Positions 19,255 to 27,196 of a stretch of DNA of 62,964 nucleotides are shown here, one piece after another. The DNA is taken from the NCBI RefSeq assembly GCF_029945685.1, contig NZ_JAQSDA010000001.1, positions 1-62,964 of the forward strand. The letters run 5' to 3'. Positions within the stretch are counted from its first letter, which is position 1. Each line of letters starts with the position of its first letter. Origin of the DNA: Polaromonas sp. (GTDB lineage: Bacteria; Pseudomonadota; Gammaproteobacteria; Burkholderiales; Burkholderiaceae_C). A model generated the notes under the pieces. That model ran no database searches. It saw only the letters and a list, made by a program, of their open reading frames with translations, and was not told where the DNA came from. The translations under genes and the position numbers were made by a program.

Positions 19255-19938
19255 TCACCCGGAGTCTATTATCCGCGTCTCCATGACATAGCCCGCGCCT
19301 CGAACCGTGTGCAGCAGCTTCACTGGAAACGGGTCGTCAATCTTTTGCCGCAACCGCCTGACTGCGACATCAACCACATTGGAGTCACAGTCGAAATTGA
19401 TATCCCATACCTGCTCCGCCAAAATGGTGCGAGAAAGAACTTGTCCTTGCCGATGAAGAAAAAGGGCAAGAAGCTTGAAGTCTTGCGCGGACAAATCCAA
19501 TCGTCTCCCTGAACGGGTGGCTCTGTGCCGGACCAGGTCCAGCTGCAGGTCGCCCAACTGCATGACGGTCAGGTCTTGAACGTGCCCCCTTCGCAGCAAG
19601 GCCTGAACGCGCGCCAGCAGTTCCGGCAGAGCGAACGGTTTGACCACGTAGTCGTCTGCGCCCATCTGGAGCCCTTTGACCCGGTCCTCCACCGTATCGC
19701 GTGCCGTTAACAAAATAATCGGAAAATCTTTCTTTTCACGCACCGCTTGCAGAACACCGAAGCCATCAATGCCCGGCAGCATGACATCCAGCAACATGAG
19801 GTCATAGCTACCCTCTAGTGCCATATGTTTCCCAACGATTCCGTCGCGCGCAAGGTCAACGACAAACCCAATTTCGACCAGAGCTTGCATAACATGTTCC
19901 GCAAATTTTGGTTCATCTTCAACCGTCAGAATTCTCAT
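19255..19938 (-). CDS. Orphan OmpR-family response regulator (CusR type)
   Basis: A 227-residue regulator with receiver (D51 in [22 protein letters not shown]) and winged helix (HTVRGAGYVMET). It closely resembles the regulators at 5564 and 24991. I start at ATG 19938 because it gives the family N-terminus MRILTVEDEP; the frame runs 8 codons further up. No kinase gene follows. A 114-residue frame starting GTG at 19258 overlaps the stop by 4 bp, as a kinase gene would, but its sequence is not kinase-like and it runs antisense into the arnT-like gene. It may use another kinase in the window. Confidence 0.85.
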   Translation of the reverse strand: MRILTVEDEPKFAEHVMQALVEIGFVVDLARDGIVGKHMALEGSYDLMLLDVMLPGIDGFGVLQAVREKKDFPIILLTARDTVEDRVKGLQMGADDYVVKPFALPELLARVQALLRRGHVQDLTVMQLGDLQLDLVRHRATRSGRRLDLSAQDFKLLALFLHRQGQVLSRTILAEQVWDINFDCDSNVVDVAVRRLRQKIDDPFPVKLLHTVRGAGYVMETRIIDSG

Positions 19939-20065
19939 TTCTTGCAATATTCTGGTTTGCAACTTGTGCTGCAGGCCGGTCGTTCATCCACATGAAGCAC
20001 TGAGCAGAAACCGGGAGCGATGACTGACGTTTGCCTACGCAACCTATTGACCGTCGGCGCGGATT

Positions 20066-21613
20066 TCATGCGGCGAGTGCAAGATGAAGGGTATGCCTCG
20101 CGCGGAAGGCCCACTTTGGACCCACCCGAAAGGAATCGAGCACGGTCGACTTGGCCGTCGCGAAGAACATGGACTCCTGCAAGTTATGACGTTCAAACGC
20201 TCTTCGCTGGTTAAGCGATCGGCGTCGCAAGTCACCTTCTGAGTCGCCGCCACTTCGCTGCGATCGCCCGAAGAGCGTGACAGCGCGTTCGAGGTCGGCC
20301 AGGGCTTCGTCGCTCAGTGCCGGAATGGCGCGTGGAGCAGCCAAACGAATTTGCACGATGAAGGGATTGGGTCCCACGACCAGGCCCCATGGCCTTTTCC
20401 CCTCTGCAGGGTCTACCGCCAAGGCCTCGAGCTTGGTTAGACCGAAATGCCTGGCCAACCGCAGCCGCGTGGCCAACCAGGGATCGGAACGATCCAGCTC
20501 CTCCACAGCGACCTTGGCCTCCTGATCGCTGCCTGATACAGGCAACACTAGGGAGTTCAACAGCTGCTTTGCGTGCAAGTCACCCTCGCGTGCCGCGCGG
20601 TAGAGCCAACAAATTGCTTGTTCGGACTCCGTGATCGATCCGGCTTCGCGCAGCATCAAGGCGCCAAGTTTGCGTTGCGCCTCCGCTTGCCCGCGTTCTG
20701 CGGCCTTTTCAAGGAAGAACCTGGCCATTTGGGGATTGGCGACAGAGCACCGGTGGTCTGAGTTCAGCTTGTACAAATGCAGCCATGCTTCGTCCCGGCC
20801 GGCGTCGGCTGCCCGTAGCAGCAATGCCGTTCCCTTGCGAAGGTTCGGACTCTCGGCGAGGCTCGAAGGCTGAAGACACCCACAGGCGATCCCGGACAGC
20901 GCGCGCCCAAGCGTGTAGGTCGCATCCGGGTTTCCCTGTCCGTTTTGCATCTCCAGGCTTGCCTGAACGAATTCAACCGGCATGTCTTGCAGTGATTCAC
21001 CGGTGCGTTCTGCCATTCGAACCATCGCAACGACGAGTTTGGATATCGCACTTGTAGGTTTTGGCAGCAGCCCAATCGCAGCATGTACACACAGCCGCAT
21101 GCGAGGCAGGTCCCCCTCCGTCTGTGCTTCCCGTGCTGCGAACTCTGCAATGGCACAGCCGTTCTCCTTCTTGTCGTCCGTCAGCAAGCGCAGGATTTTC
21201 GGTAGACGCTCACTGTCGCTGACGGACTCGCAGATGGCGAGCGCGCGGGCCGCACACGCCTCGCCTGCCGCCGCGTGCGCGTAATACGCTGCAGCTTCCG
21301 TCTCCCTCCCGGTGTGGGTTAACAGGTAGGTGCCGAACTTCAGCTGTGCCAACGCACTGCCCGAAAGTGCCGCCTTGCGAAGGGACTCTTGCTGACCCAA
21401 AAGCAGCAACTCATCCAGGGGCAGGCACTCCGCAATAAGAATGCGTGCGCCAGGCAAGTCGCAAACACTAGGGTGGGTGAGATAGTCAATGCCCGTTGAT
21501 GAATGCTGAGAAAAACCCTCGATGCCCAGCAAATAGCGACGGCCGACCTCCAGACGCGCACCAATGTCGCCGTTTCTGGCGAGAGCTCTCAATTGAATAT
21601 CTTGCCTTCGCAT
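20066..21613 (-). CDS. Sel1-repeat protein of unknown function
   Basis: A 515-residue protein built largely of helical Sel1/TPR-like repeats such as ESLRKAALSGSALAQLKFG, LLRAADAGRDEAWLHLYKL, FFLEKAAERGQAEAQRKLG and WLYRAAREGDLHAKQLL. No signal peptide is seen. The last ~120 residues are not repeat-like and I do not recognise them. Sel1 repeats mediate protein-protein contacts. Start is ATG 21613 with AAGGAG six bases upstream. It is divergent from the second porin gene, with a perfect palindrome between them. Confidence 0.7.
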   Translation of the reverse strand: MRRQDIQLRALARNGDIGARLEVGRRYLLGIEGFSQHSSTGIDYLTHPSVCDLPGARILIAECLPLDELLLLGQQESLRKAALSGSALAQLKFGTYLLTHTGRETEAAAYYAHAAAGEACAARALAICESVSDSERLPKILRLLTDDKKENGCAIAEFAAREAQTEGDLPRMRLCVHAAIGLLPKPTSAISKLVVAMVRMAERTGESLQDMPVEFVQASLEMQNGQGNPDATYTLGRALSGIACGCLQPSSLAESPNLRKGTALLLRAADAGRDEAWLHLYKLNSDHRCSVANPQMARFFLEKAAERGQAEAQRKLGALMLREAGSITESEQAICWLYRAAREGDLHAKQLLNSLVLPVSGSDQEAKVAVEELDRSDPWLATRLRLARHFGLTKLEALAVDPAEGKRPWGLVVGPNPFIVQIRLAAPRAIPALSDEALADLERAVTLFGRSQRSGGDSEGDLRRRSLNQRRAFERHNLQESMFFATAKSTVLDSFRVGPKWAFRARHTLHLALAA

Positions 21614-21972
21614 GCCTGTCTCCTTGTTGTATTGCGGATGAAACGAGTAGCGGGCCGTTTCCCCCGTTTTCCTTGCGCGCCGGGGCCGCACTTGCTGCAT
21701 GAAGAATAAAAATTCAACACCAACAAGAAGATTGCTGAAACATTGCAGAGCTGCAATGTTTCAGCCGCTGTTGCCGTCCGTTCTGCCGTCTTTCACTCCC
21801 TTGTTGCAATCGCGAAACAGACGTGATCCATTTATTGGGGGGTGTGCATGCGTTGGTCATTCCTTTGCGAAACCGAGAGTGCCCATCAGCACCGTATTTC
21901 ATAAAGTGACTTTCGTGGTGCGCTCACATTGAGGCACTACTAACTTCAACCAATCAAAGGATCAGGAACACT
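21614..21972. other. Intergenic region between divergent sel1 and porin genes
   Basis: No gene is supported. It holds the 15-2-15 palindrome at 21734-21765 and presumably the promoters of both flanking genes. None of the GATTAC-N6-GTAATC boxes is present. Confidence 0.6.
21734..21765. repeat. Perfect 15-2-15 inverted repeat
   Basis: GCTGAAACATTGCAG is followed by AG and then its exact reverse complement. There is no T run on either side, so it is not a standard terminator. It could be an operator for a dimeric regulator or a hairpin in the sel1 leader. Confidence 0.8.
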
Positions 21973-23019
21973 ATGAAGCACATCGCAACAGCGGCGGCAT
22001 TGCTTGCCCTAGCGGCGGGTACGGCCAGCGCACAATCTTCAGTGACGCTCTTTGGCATCGTCGATGTCAACCTACGCAACGTGAGCAACAGTGGTGTTGG
22101 CAGCAACTCCACGCTGAACAATAATGGCCTTTCCAGCAGCCGCTTTGGCTTCCGCGGTGTGGAAGACCTGGGCGGCGGCCTGAAGGCTGGTTTCTGGCTT
22201 GAGTCGGATATCAATCCAGACAACGGCACCACAAACGGCAACGGGAAACTCTTCGCCCGCCGTTCAACGGTGAGTTTGATGGGAAACTTTGGCGAGTTCC
22301 GACTCGGCCGCGACCTCACACCGTCGGGCGCGTTCACCTATACATTTGATCCTTTCGGTGTGATTGGTGTCGGCGGCTCCGCGAACATTGCACGCTACAG
22401 CGGTCAAGCCACATTTTTTCGCGCTGACAACGCGATCAGCTACTTCCTGCCCAACATGGGTGGTGTTTACGGCCAAGCGATGGTCGCGCTCGGTGAAGGT
22501 GTGAATCCTTCTCTACCGGGGACGGGAGTGGATCGGTTTGCTCGCAAGTACGCTGGTGGACGCCTTGGCTACGCGAACGGCCCCATTGATGTCGCCGTCT
22601 CCTACGGCTCTACAGAGGTAGATGCCACCGGTGGAAAGTTCAAAACAACGGGCATCGGCGGTTCATACAACTTTGGCGTAGCCAAGCTGATGAGCCACTA
22701 CTACAGCGACAGGTTGCTGGCGCTGAAGGAAAATCGCTTCCTGCTCGGTGTGTCCGTTCCACTCGGTGCTCATGAGATCCGTGCGTCCTACGTTCGCTCG
22801 GACGCGACTGGTGGCACCGCTGCGTACAACGCAAGCGATGCAAACCAGCTGGCTTTGGGCTACGTGCACAACCTGTCCAAGCGCACCGCGATGTACGGCA
22901 CCGCCTCACGTATCTCGAACAAGGGTGGAGCAACCTTTGCCATCTCGGGCGGCAATCCGGGAATCACGGCAGGCGGTAAGTCTTCTGGCTACGAGTTGGG
23001 CTTGCGCCACAGCTTTTGA
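21973..23019 (+). CDS. Outer-membrane porin (Porin_4 type), copy 2
   Basis: The 348-residue precursor has a signal peptide (MKHIATAAALLALAAGTASA) followed by QSSVTLFGIVDVNLRN, the usual start of mature Burkholderiales porins. It has RFGFRGVEDLGGGLKAGFWLE, an ALGYVHNLSKRTAMYG strand, and a terminal Phe. It is a general diffusion channel. It is clearly a different gene from the porin at 14654. A strong terminator follows at 23102. Confidence 0.9.
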   Translation: MKHIATAAALLALAAGTASAQSSVTLFGIVDVNLRNVSNSGVGSNSTLNNNGLSSSRFGFRGVEDLGGGLKAGFWLESDINPDNGTTNGNGKLFARRSTVSLMGNFGEFRLGRDLTPSGAFTYTFDPFGVIGVGGSANIARYSGQATFFRADNAISYFLPNMGGVYGQAMVALGEGVNPSLPGTGVDRFARKYAGGRLGYANGPIDVAVSYGSTEVDATGGKFKTTGIGGSYNFGVAKLMSHYYSDRLLALKENRFLLGVSVPLGAHEIRASYVRSDATGGTAAYNASDANQLALGYVHNLSKRTAMYGTASRISNKGGATFAISGGNPGITAGGKSSGYELGLRHSF

Positions 23020-23101
23020 TGGTGGCTAGCGCTCACCCCTCAGGGGTGGCATCCGCCGCAAGGTCCCGGTTGCGCGGGGACCCACTACACGACTAGATCT
23101 G

Positions 23102-23133
23102 AAATGCCTCGCCTGTGCGGGGCATTTTTTTTT
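23102..23133 (+). terminator. Rho-independent terminator after porin
   Basis: AAATGCCTCGC pairs with GCGGGGCATTT (one G-T pair) around a short loop and is followed by a run of nine T. It lies about 80 bp after the porin stop and before the putative regulatory box of the next gene. Confidence 0.85.
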
Positions 23134-23146
23134 GCCCTGATTCCGA

Positions 23147-23164
23147 AATGACAAACATGTAATT
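23147..23164. promoter_or_regulatory. Putative CopR/CusR box (AATGAC-N6-GTAATT)
   Basis: A variant of the 18-bp element with the same spacing. It lies about 120 bp before the third DUF4148-like gene, the same distance as the site at 9115 from its gene. Confidence 0.5.
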
Positions 23165-23286
23165 TGGAGGCCAGAGTTTTGTAGGGATGCTGTCCCTAGA
23201 GTTGTCTACATGCTGGCGGATATGCCAGCACGCCGACGCAAAGGATGGTCCCCCGCGCGGTGCCTGTGCCTCGAAAGGAAATCATC

Positions 23287-23616
23287 ATGTCTACTAAAAA
23301 ACTTGCGCTTATCGCCGCTTTTGCGGTCTTGTCTGGCGCACCATTAGCCGTATCCGCAGAAATCATTCACCCTGCGGACACGGAGATGGGTTACATCTCT
23401 CACCCCGATCATGCCAAGCCAAAGAAGTCCCGCGCAGAGGTTCGGACAGAGCTGGAAGCCGCCATGAAATCCCCCCGATGGGATTTTTGGGCACGCCTGG
23501 GAGCGCCGATGCCGGCACCCTCGACCGGACCGGGCAAGTCTCGCGACCAAGTGCGCAATGAAGCGATAGCGGCCAATCGGACAGGCCTGATTCCGCGCGG
23601 CGAGTTCTCCTTCTGA
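23287..23616 (+). CDS. Small secreted DUF4148-like protein, copy 3
   Basis: A 109-residue precursor with a signal peptide (to about VSA-EIIHP) and two DUF4148-like helices, KKSRAEVRTELEAAMKSP and GKSRDQVRNEAIAANRTG. It is related in layout to the genes at 5045 and 9255 but its sequence is diverged. Start is ATG 23287 with AAAGGAA upstream. It is convergent with the kinase gene at 23627. Its function is unknown; copper or metal induction is likely from the upstream box. Confidence 0.7.
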   Translation: MSTKKLALIAAFAVLSGAPLAVSAEIIHPADTEMGYISHPDHAKPKKSRAEVRTELEAAMKSPRWDFWARLGAPMPAPSTGPGKSRDQVRNEAIAANRTGLIPRGEFSF

Positions 23617-23626
23617 ACCTTCCAGA

Positions 23627-24985
23627 CTACTGCGGGATGCGAATGCCTACGCGTGTCATGCCGTCAGCGCTTTCACAGAATGCTCGACCTCCGTGCATCA
23701 TGGCAATAGCGCTGACTATGGCAAGACCCAGGCCATGACTGTCGCCAGAGCGAACGCGCGCCGGATCGGCTTGGTAGAAACGGGAAAACATCCTTTCCTG
23801 CGTCTCGGTCGGAATGGGTGGCCCCGGATTGGCAACCGCTATCTCGGCGATGCGGTCGTGCTCGGTCAATGACAGCTTGATGGATTCACCCGGTGCCGTA
23901 AACTTGATAGCATTCGATAAAAGGTTCGAAATCGCCCGGCGCATCAGTGCGGGTGAGCAGCGTGCGGTAGCTCGACCTTCAATGACAGCCTTCAGCCCGG
24001 AATCTTCAAGGAGTGCATCATAGAACTCACACACCTTCTGAACCTCGGGCCTCAGGTTGGTATCGACCAGGTCCTGAACAACAGTGCCATGATCGGCGTG
24101 CGCCAAAAACATCATGTCGTTCACTAGCGATTTGAGGCCTTCCAGTTCCTCCAGATTGGATTCAAGAGTTGCTCGCAAATGCGTCAGCGGCCGATTGGCC
24201 GATAACGCCAACTGGGTTCCGCTGATCAGGGTAGCTAACGGCGTGCGCAACTCATGCGCGACATCTGCGTTAAATGATCTCATTTGCTGGTAGGCCGACT
24301 CCAGCCGGTCGAGGACACCGTTGAATGCTTGAGCCAATTCCTCCAGCTCACGAGCGGTTCCACTGATATTCAAGCGCAGTGCGAGTGAGCTCGGTGCGAT
24401 CGTCGCAGCCTGCCGGGACAGGCGGCCTATGGGTCGCAACCCGTACCGGGTTGCTTGCAAACTCAGCGTAAACGTAAGCAGCATGGCGAGTGAGCCGGCC
24501 GTTAACATCAGGTAAAGCAGCGCACGCAGGAGTCTGTCGCGCGGGGCCATGTCCAGTGCGATAACAACCGTGCGAAGCTGCAGGGAACCCGTATTCTCCA
24601 GGGATGTACGCGTGAAGGCCATTTTTTTTCCTGAAACCGTCTGCACTGCAAAGTCACTTTCGCGCAGATGCCTTACCGGTAATCCGAAACCTCCGTGAAC
24701 GACCTCATCCCTGTCATTCAGAAGCCAAACCGTCAATTCGCCGTGCCCCGTCATCACATCGTCGATGTGATGACGCAAGGTTTCTAGATTGCCGTCCTGA
24801 ACTACTTCATCAACAAAATGCTGCACGATGCGTAATTTACCGGTCATCTCTTCGCGAGCGGTTTGCTCCAGGGTGTATGCCACTCCCCAATAAATGGCGA
24901 TCCCGGCTGCAAGAAACGTCACGGCTGTAACTCCTGCAAGCGACAGCGCCAGACTTGCCGTGATCGAAGATAACTGGGGCCTCAT
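23627..24985 (-). CDS. Heavy-metal sensor histidine kinase (CusS type), second system
   Basis: A 452-residue inner-membrane kinase. It has TM1 near residues 12-34, a periplasmic domain, TM2 near 155-178, HAMP, phosphoacceptor H244 (DVAHELRTPLATL), N box NLLSNAIKFT and G box HGLGLAIVSAI. It belongs to the same IrlS/CusS group as the kinase at 6241 but its sensor domain differs, so the signal range may differ. It starts 5 bp after its partner regulator's stop. Confidence 0.9.
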   Translation of the reverse strand: MRPQLSSITASLALSLAGVTAVTFLAAGIAIYWGVAYTLEQTAREEMTGKLRIVQHFVDEVVQDGNLETLRHHIDDVMTGHGELTVWLLNDRDEVVHGGFGLPVRHLRESDFAVQTVSGKKMAFTRTSLENTGSLQLRTVVIALDMAPRDRLLRALLYLMLTAGSLAMLLTFTLSLQATRYGLRPIGRLSRQAATIAPSSLALRLNISGTARELEELAQAFNGVLDRLESAYQQMRSFNADVAHELRTPLATLISGTQLALSANRPLTHLRATLESNLEELEGLKSLVNDMMFLAHADHGTVVQDLVDTNLRPEVQKVCEFYDALLEDSGLKAVIEGRATARCSPALMRRAISNLLSNAIKFTAPGESIKLSLTEHDRIAEIAVANPGPPIPTETQERMFSRFYQADPARVRSGDSHGLGLAIVSAIAMMHGGRAFCESADGMTRVGIRIPQ

Positions 24986-24990
24986 CAGAT

Positions 24991-25680
24991 TCAGGCGATC
25001 AGATCGCGCGTTTCCAACACATAGCCCATGCCGCGGACCGTATGCAACAGCTTGGCAGGGAAGGGATCGTCGAGCTTGGCTCGAAGGCGTCGAACGGCGA
25101 CCTCCACCACGTTGGTGTCGCTGTCGAAGTTCATGTCCCAGACCTGCTCCGCCAGGGTGGTCCGGGAAAGAACTTGCCCCTGCCGGCGAAGCAAGAGCGT
25201 CAGCAGATTGAATTCCTTAGCGGTCAGGTTAAGTCGTTCGCCGGCGCGCATCGCCTTGCGCTTGACCAGGTCGAGTTGCAGATCCGCCAACGTCAAAACT
25301 GCAGCCTCTGCCAAGGCATGGCCCATGCCGCGACGCAGTAGCGCCAGGACGCGGGCCAGCAGCTCTGAAAACGCGAAGGGTTTAACCAAGTAATCATCGG
25401 CACCGTCATGCAAGCCGCGAACTCGGTCTTCCACCTGGTCTCGAGCGGTGAGTATCAACACGGGTACCGCCTTGTTTTTTCGGATCGCTTCAAGCACCCC
25501 AAAGCCATCCATGCCAGGAAGCATCACGTCCAGAAGAATCAGGTCGTAGTCGCCGCTGAGTGCGAGATGCCTCCCATCGATGCCGTTGTGCGCGACGTCT
25601 ACAACATAACCGTTTTCGCTGAGACCCTGGCGCAGGTATTCGGCCAGCTTGAGTTCGTCTTCGACCACCAGAAGGCGCAT
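24991..25680 (-). CDS. Heavy-metal response regulator (CusR/CopR type), second system
   Basis: An OmpR-family regulator of 229 residues with D51 ([13 protein letters not shown]), [14 protein letters not shown] and a winged helix ending [14 protein letters not shown]. It heads the operon with the kinase and is divergent from a cupredoxin gene. A perfect GATTAC-N6-GTAATC site lies 40 bp upstream, which suggests autoregulation. Confidence 0.92.
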   Translation of the reverse strand: MRLLVVEDELKLAEYLRQGLSENGYVVDVAHNGIDGRHLALSGDYDLILLDVMLPGMDGFGVLEAIRKNKAVPVLILTARDQVEDRVRGLHDGADDYLVKPFAFSELLARVLALLRRGMGHALAEAAVLTLADLQLDLVKRKAMRAGERLNLTAKEFNLLTLLLRRQGQVLSRTTLAEQVWDMNFDSDTNVVEVAVRRLRAKLDDPFPAKLLHTVRGMGYVLETRDLIA

Positions 25681-25720
25681 GAAATTTCCTTTTTTTGCCA
25701 GCCGATTGTGCGCTCGGGGA

Positions 25721-25738
25721 GATTACAGATTTGTAATC
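25721..25738. promoter_or_regulatory. Putative response-regulator box (GATTAC-N6-GTAATC), perfect
   Basis: Perfect half-sites in the region between the second regulator gene and the divergent cupredoxin gene. It is the best candidate for the binding site of the CusR-type regulator encoded next to it. Confidence 0.7.
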
Positions 25739-25949
25739 TTCCAGTGGGTCTGGCGTCGGGGATGGATATTTAAACTTCTGTTCGTAATGTGATGGTCTTT
25801 CAACTTTATGGATGCGATTTTTCAGCATTCGAAACGGATGACGCACCTTCGTCGAGGTGGTCAGCAAACTCGATTCCATTTAGTACATGCCCATGGGCAA
25901 TATGCAGGACTGATTATTTCTTCCAACCCCCACTCTTGAAAGGTATTCC

Positions 25950-26450
25950 ATGAAATCACGAAACATCCTGCTCGCGCTGCCTTTCGCCTTGCTTTCTTTG
26001 TCCGCGATGGCGGCAGGGAATCACGACGATAGCGCGATCGGCAAGCCTGGCGTCGCTTCCAAAGTGACGCGCACAGTCACCGTCGACATGAAAGACGATA
26101 TGCGCTTCCACTCTTCAAATTTCAACGTCAAACAAGGTGAAACCATTCGCTTCGTCGCCAAGAATTCCGGTAAGGTCAAGCACGAAATGGTATTGGGTAC
26201 CGAAAAGGATCTCAAGGACCACTATGAGGTGATGAAGAAAAACCCGGAGATGGAACACGCCGACGACAATATGGTCACCGTAGCACCGGGTAAAAGCGGC
26301 GAGATCATCTGGCAGTTCACGAGGGCGGGCAGGGTTGACTTCGCCTGCCTGCAGCCGGGCCACTTTGACGCCGGTATGATAGGGCTAGTGAATGTGGCAG
26401 CCGACAAACTACCGCCAAAGAGTGACGGCCATAACGATCACAAACACTGA
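25950..26450 (+). CDS. Periplasmic cupredoxin, CopI-like, copy 2
   Basis: A 166-residue precursor with a signal peptide ending SAMA-AGNH. The type 1 copper ligands are KHEMV and FACLQPGHFDAGM, and the tail is His-rich (GHNDHKH). It is very similar to the protein encoded at 9690 (shared KVDMxDxMRF, VKQGETIRF and DNMVTVAPG blocks). It is divergent from the second copper regulator and so probably its target. Confidence 0.85.
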   Translation: MKSRNILLALPFALLSLSAMAAGNHDDSAIGKPGVASKVTRTVTVDMKDDMRFHSSNFNVKQGETIRFVAKNSGKVKHEMVLGTEKDLKDHYEVMKKNPEMEHADDNMVTVAPGKSGEIIWQFTRAGRVDFACLQPGHFDAGMIGLVNVAADKLPPKSDGHNDHKH

Positions 26451-26694
26451 CATTTACGGATGCAACTGGCGATAGTCAGGTTGGCGAGTTCGGTATGTCC
26501 ATGGATTAGGCCGGAATGGAAATCCGCGAAAACAGCGATTTTTGAGCGTTCGGTTTGCTCTTGAGGTCTGCAATTGGCCGAGTAGTAACCGCGGCACCTA
26601 AGCTTTCTTTGGCATGGGCTACAGTTGATGCATCTCAATCGCATCGGTGCTCAAATTTTCTAGGATCAGATCCTTTACAAACAAGGAGTTCAGT

Positions 26695-27135
26695 ATGCCA
26701 ATTTCCATGGCGTTTCGCGGCGCACCCAAGAAGGTTCTGGTTGCCCTATCGCTTTTTCTGCCTTTGACGGTCGCGACTTTCGGCGTGCAGGCGCAGGATG
26801 GCGCGCAGGCTTCACCCCAAGTATCGGTCCAGCAAGGGGTCACGGTGAAGGTGACACCCAAGGCGGTCGGTGCCAGCATTTTGCGCTGGCAATTTGCCGT
26901 CGTGTTTGACACCCACAGCAGCGACCTCAGCGATGATCTGCTCAAGACCGCAACGCTGATGACTGCCGATGGTCGCGAGATCAAACCGGTTGCGTGGACG
27001 GGTGCCGCGCCGGGCGGGCACCATCGCGAAGGCGTGCTTGAGTTTGTCATGACCGCACCTCCGCCCAGTGCCGTTGAGCTCAGGCTGGAGCGTCCGGGCG
27101 AGGCAGAATCACGCGTCTTTCGCTGGAAGTTTTGA
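26695..27135 (+). CDS. Secreted protein of unknown function
   Basis: A 146-residue precursor from ATG 26695 with AAGGAG upstream. It has a long signal segment ending near VQAQDG. The mature part looks like a beta-sandwich: VTVKVTPKAVGASILRWQF, a VFDTHSSDLSDDL block, a GGHHREGVLEF block with two His, and an SRVFRW end. The paired His and conserved Asp could bind metal, but I do not know the family's function. It follows the cupredoxin gene on the same strand after a 244-bp gap with no recognisable signal. Confidence 0.65.
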   Translation: MPISMAFRGAPKKVLVALSLFLPLTVATFGVQAQDGAQASPQVSVQQGVTVKVTPKAVGASILRWQFAVVFDTHSSDLSDDLLKTATLMTADGREIKPVAWTGAAPGGHHREGVLEFVMTAPPPSAVELRLERPGEAESRVFRWKF

Positions 27136-27196
27136 CAAATTTGACGCCTGACAGCGTGCAGCGACCTGGATGCCTTGAAATGCGCTGACGGAACTT

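Noticed and set aside
18914..19258. A 114-residue frame starting GTG within the stop of the orphan regulator, as a histidine kinase
   Set aside because: No membrane segment or kinase motif is visible and most of it is antisense to the arnT-like gene.
25772..25789. A further GATTAC-type box before the second cupredoxin
   Set aside because: Only the right half (GTAATG) resembles the motif; the left half (AAACTT) does not.
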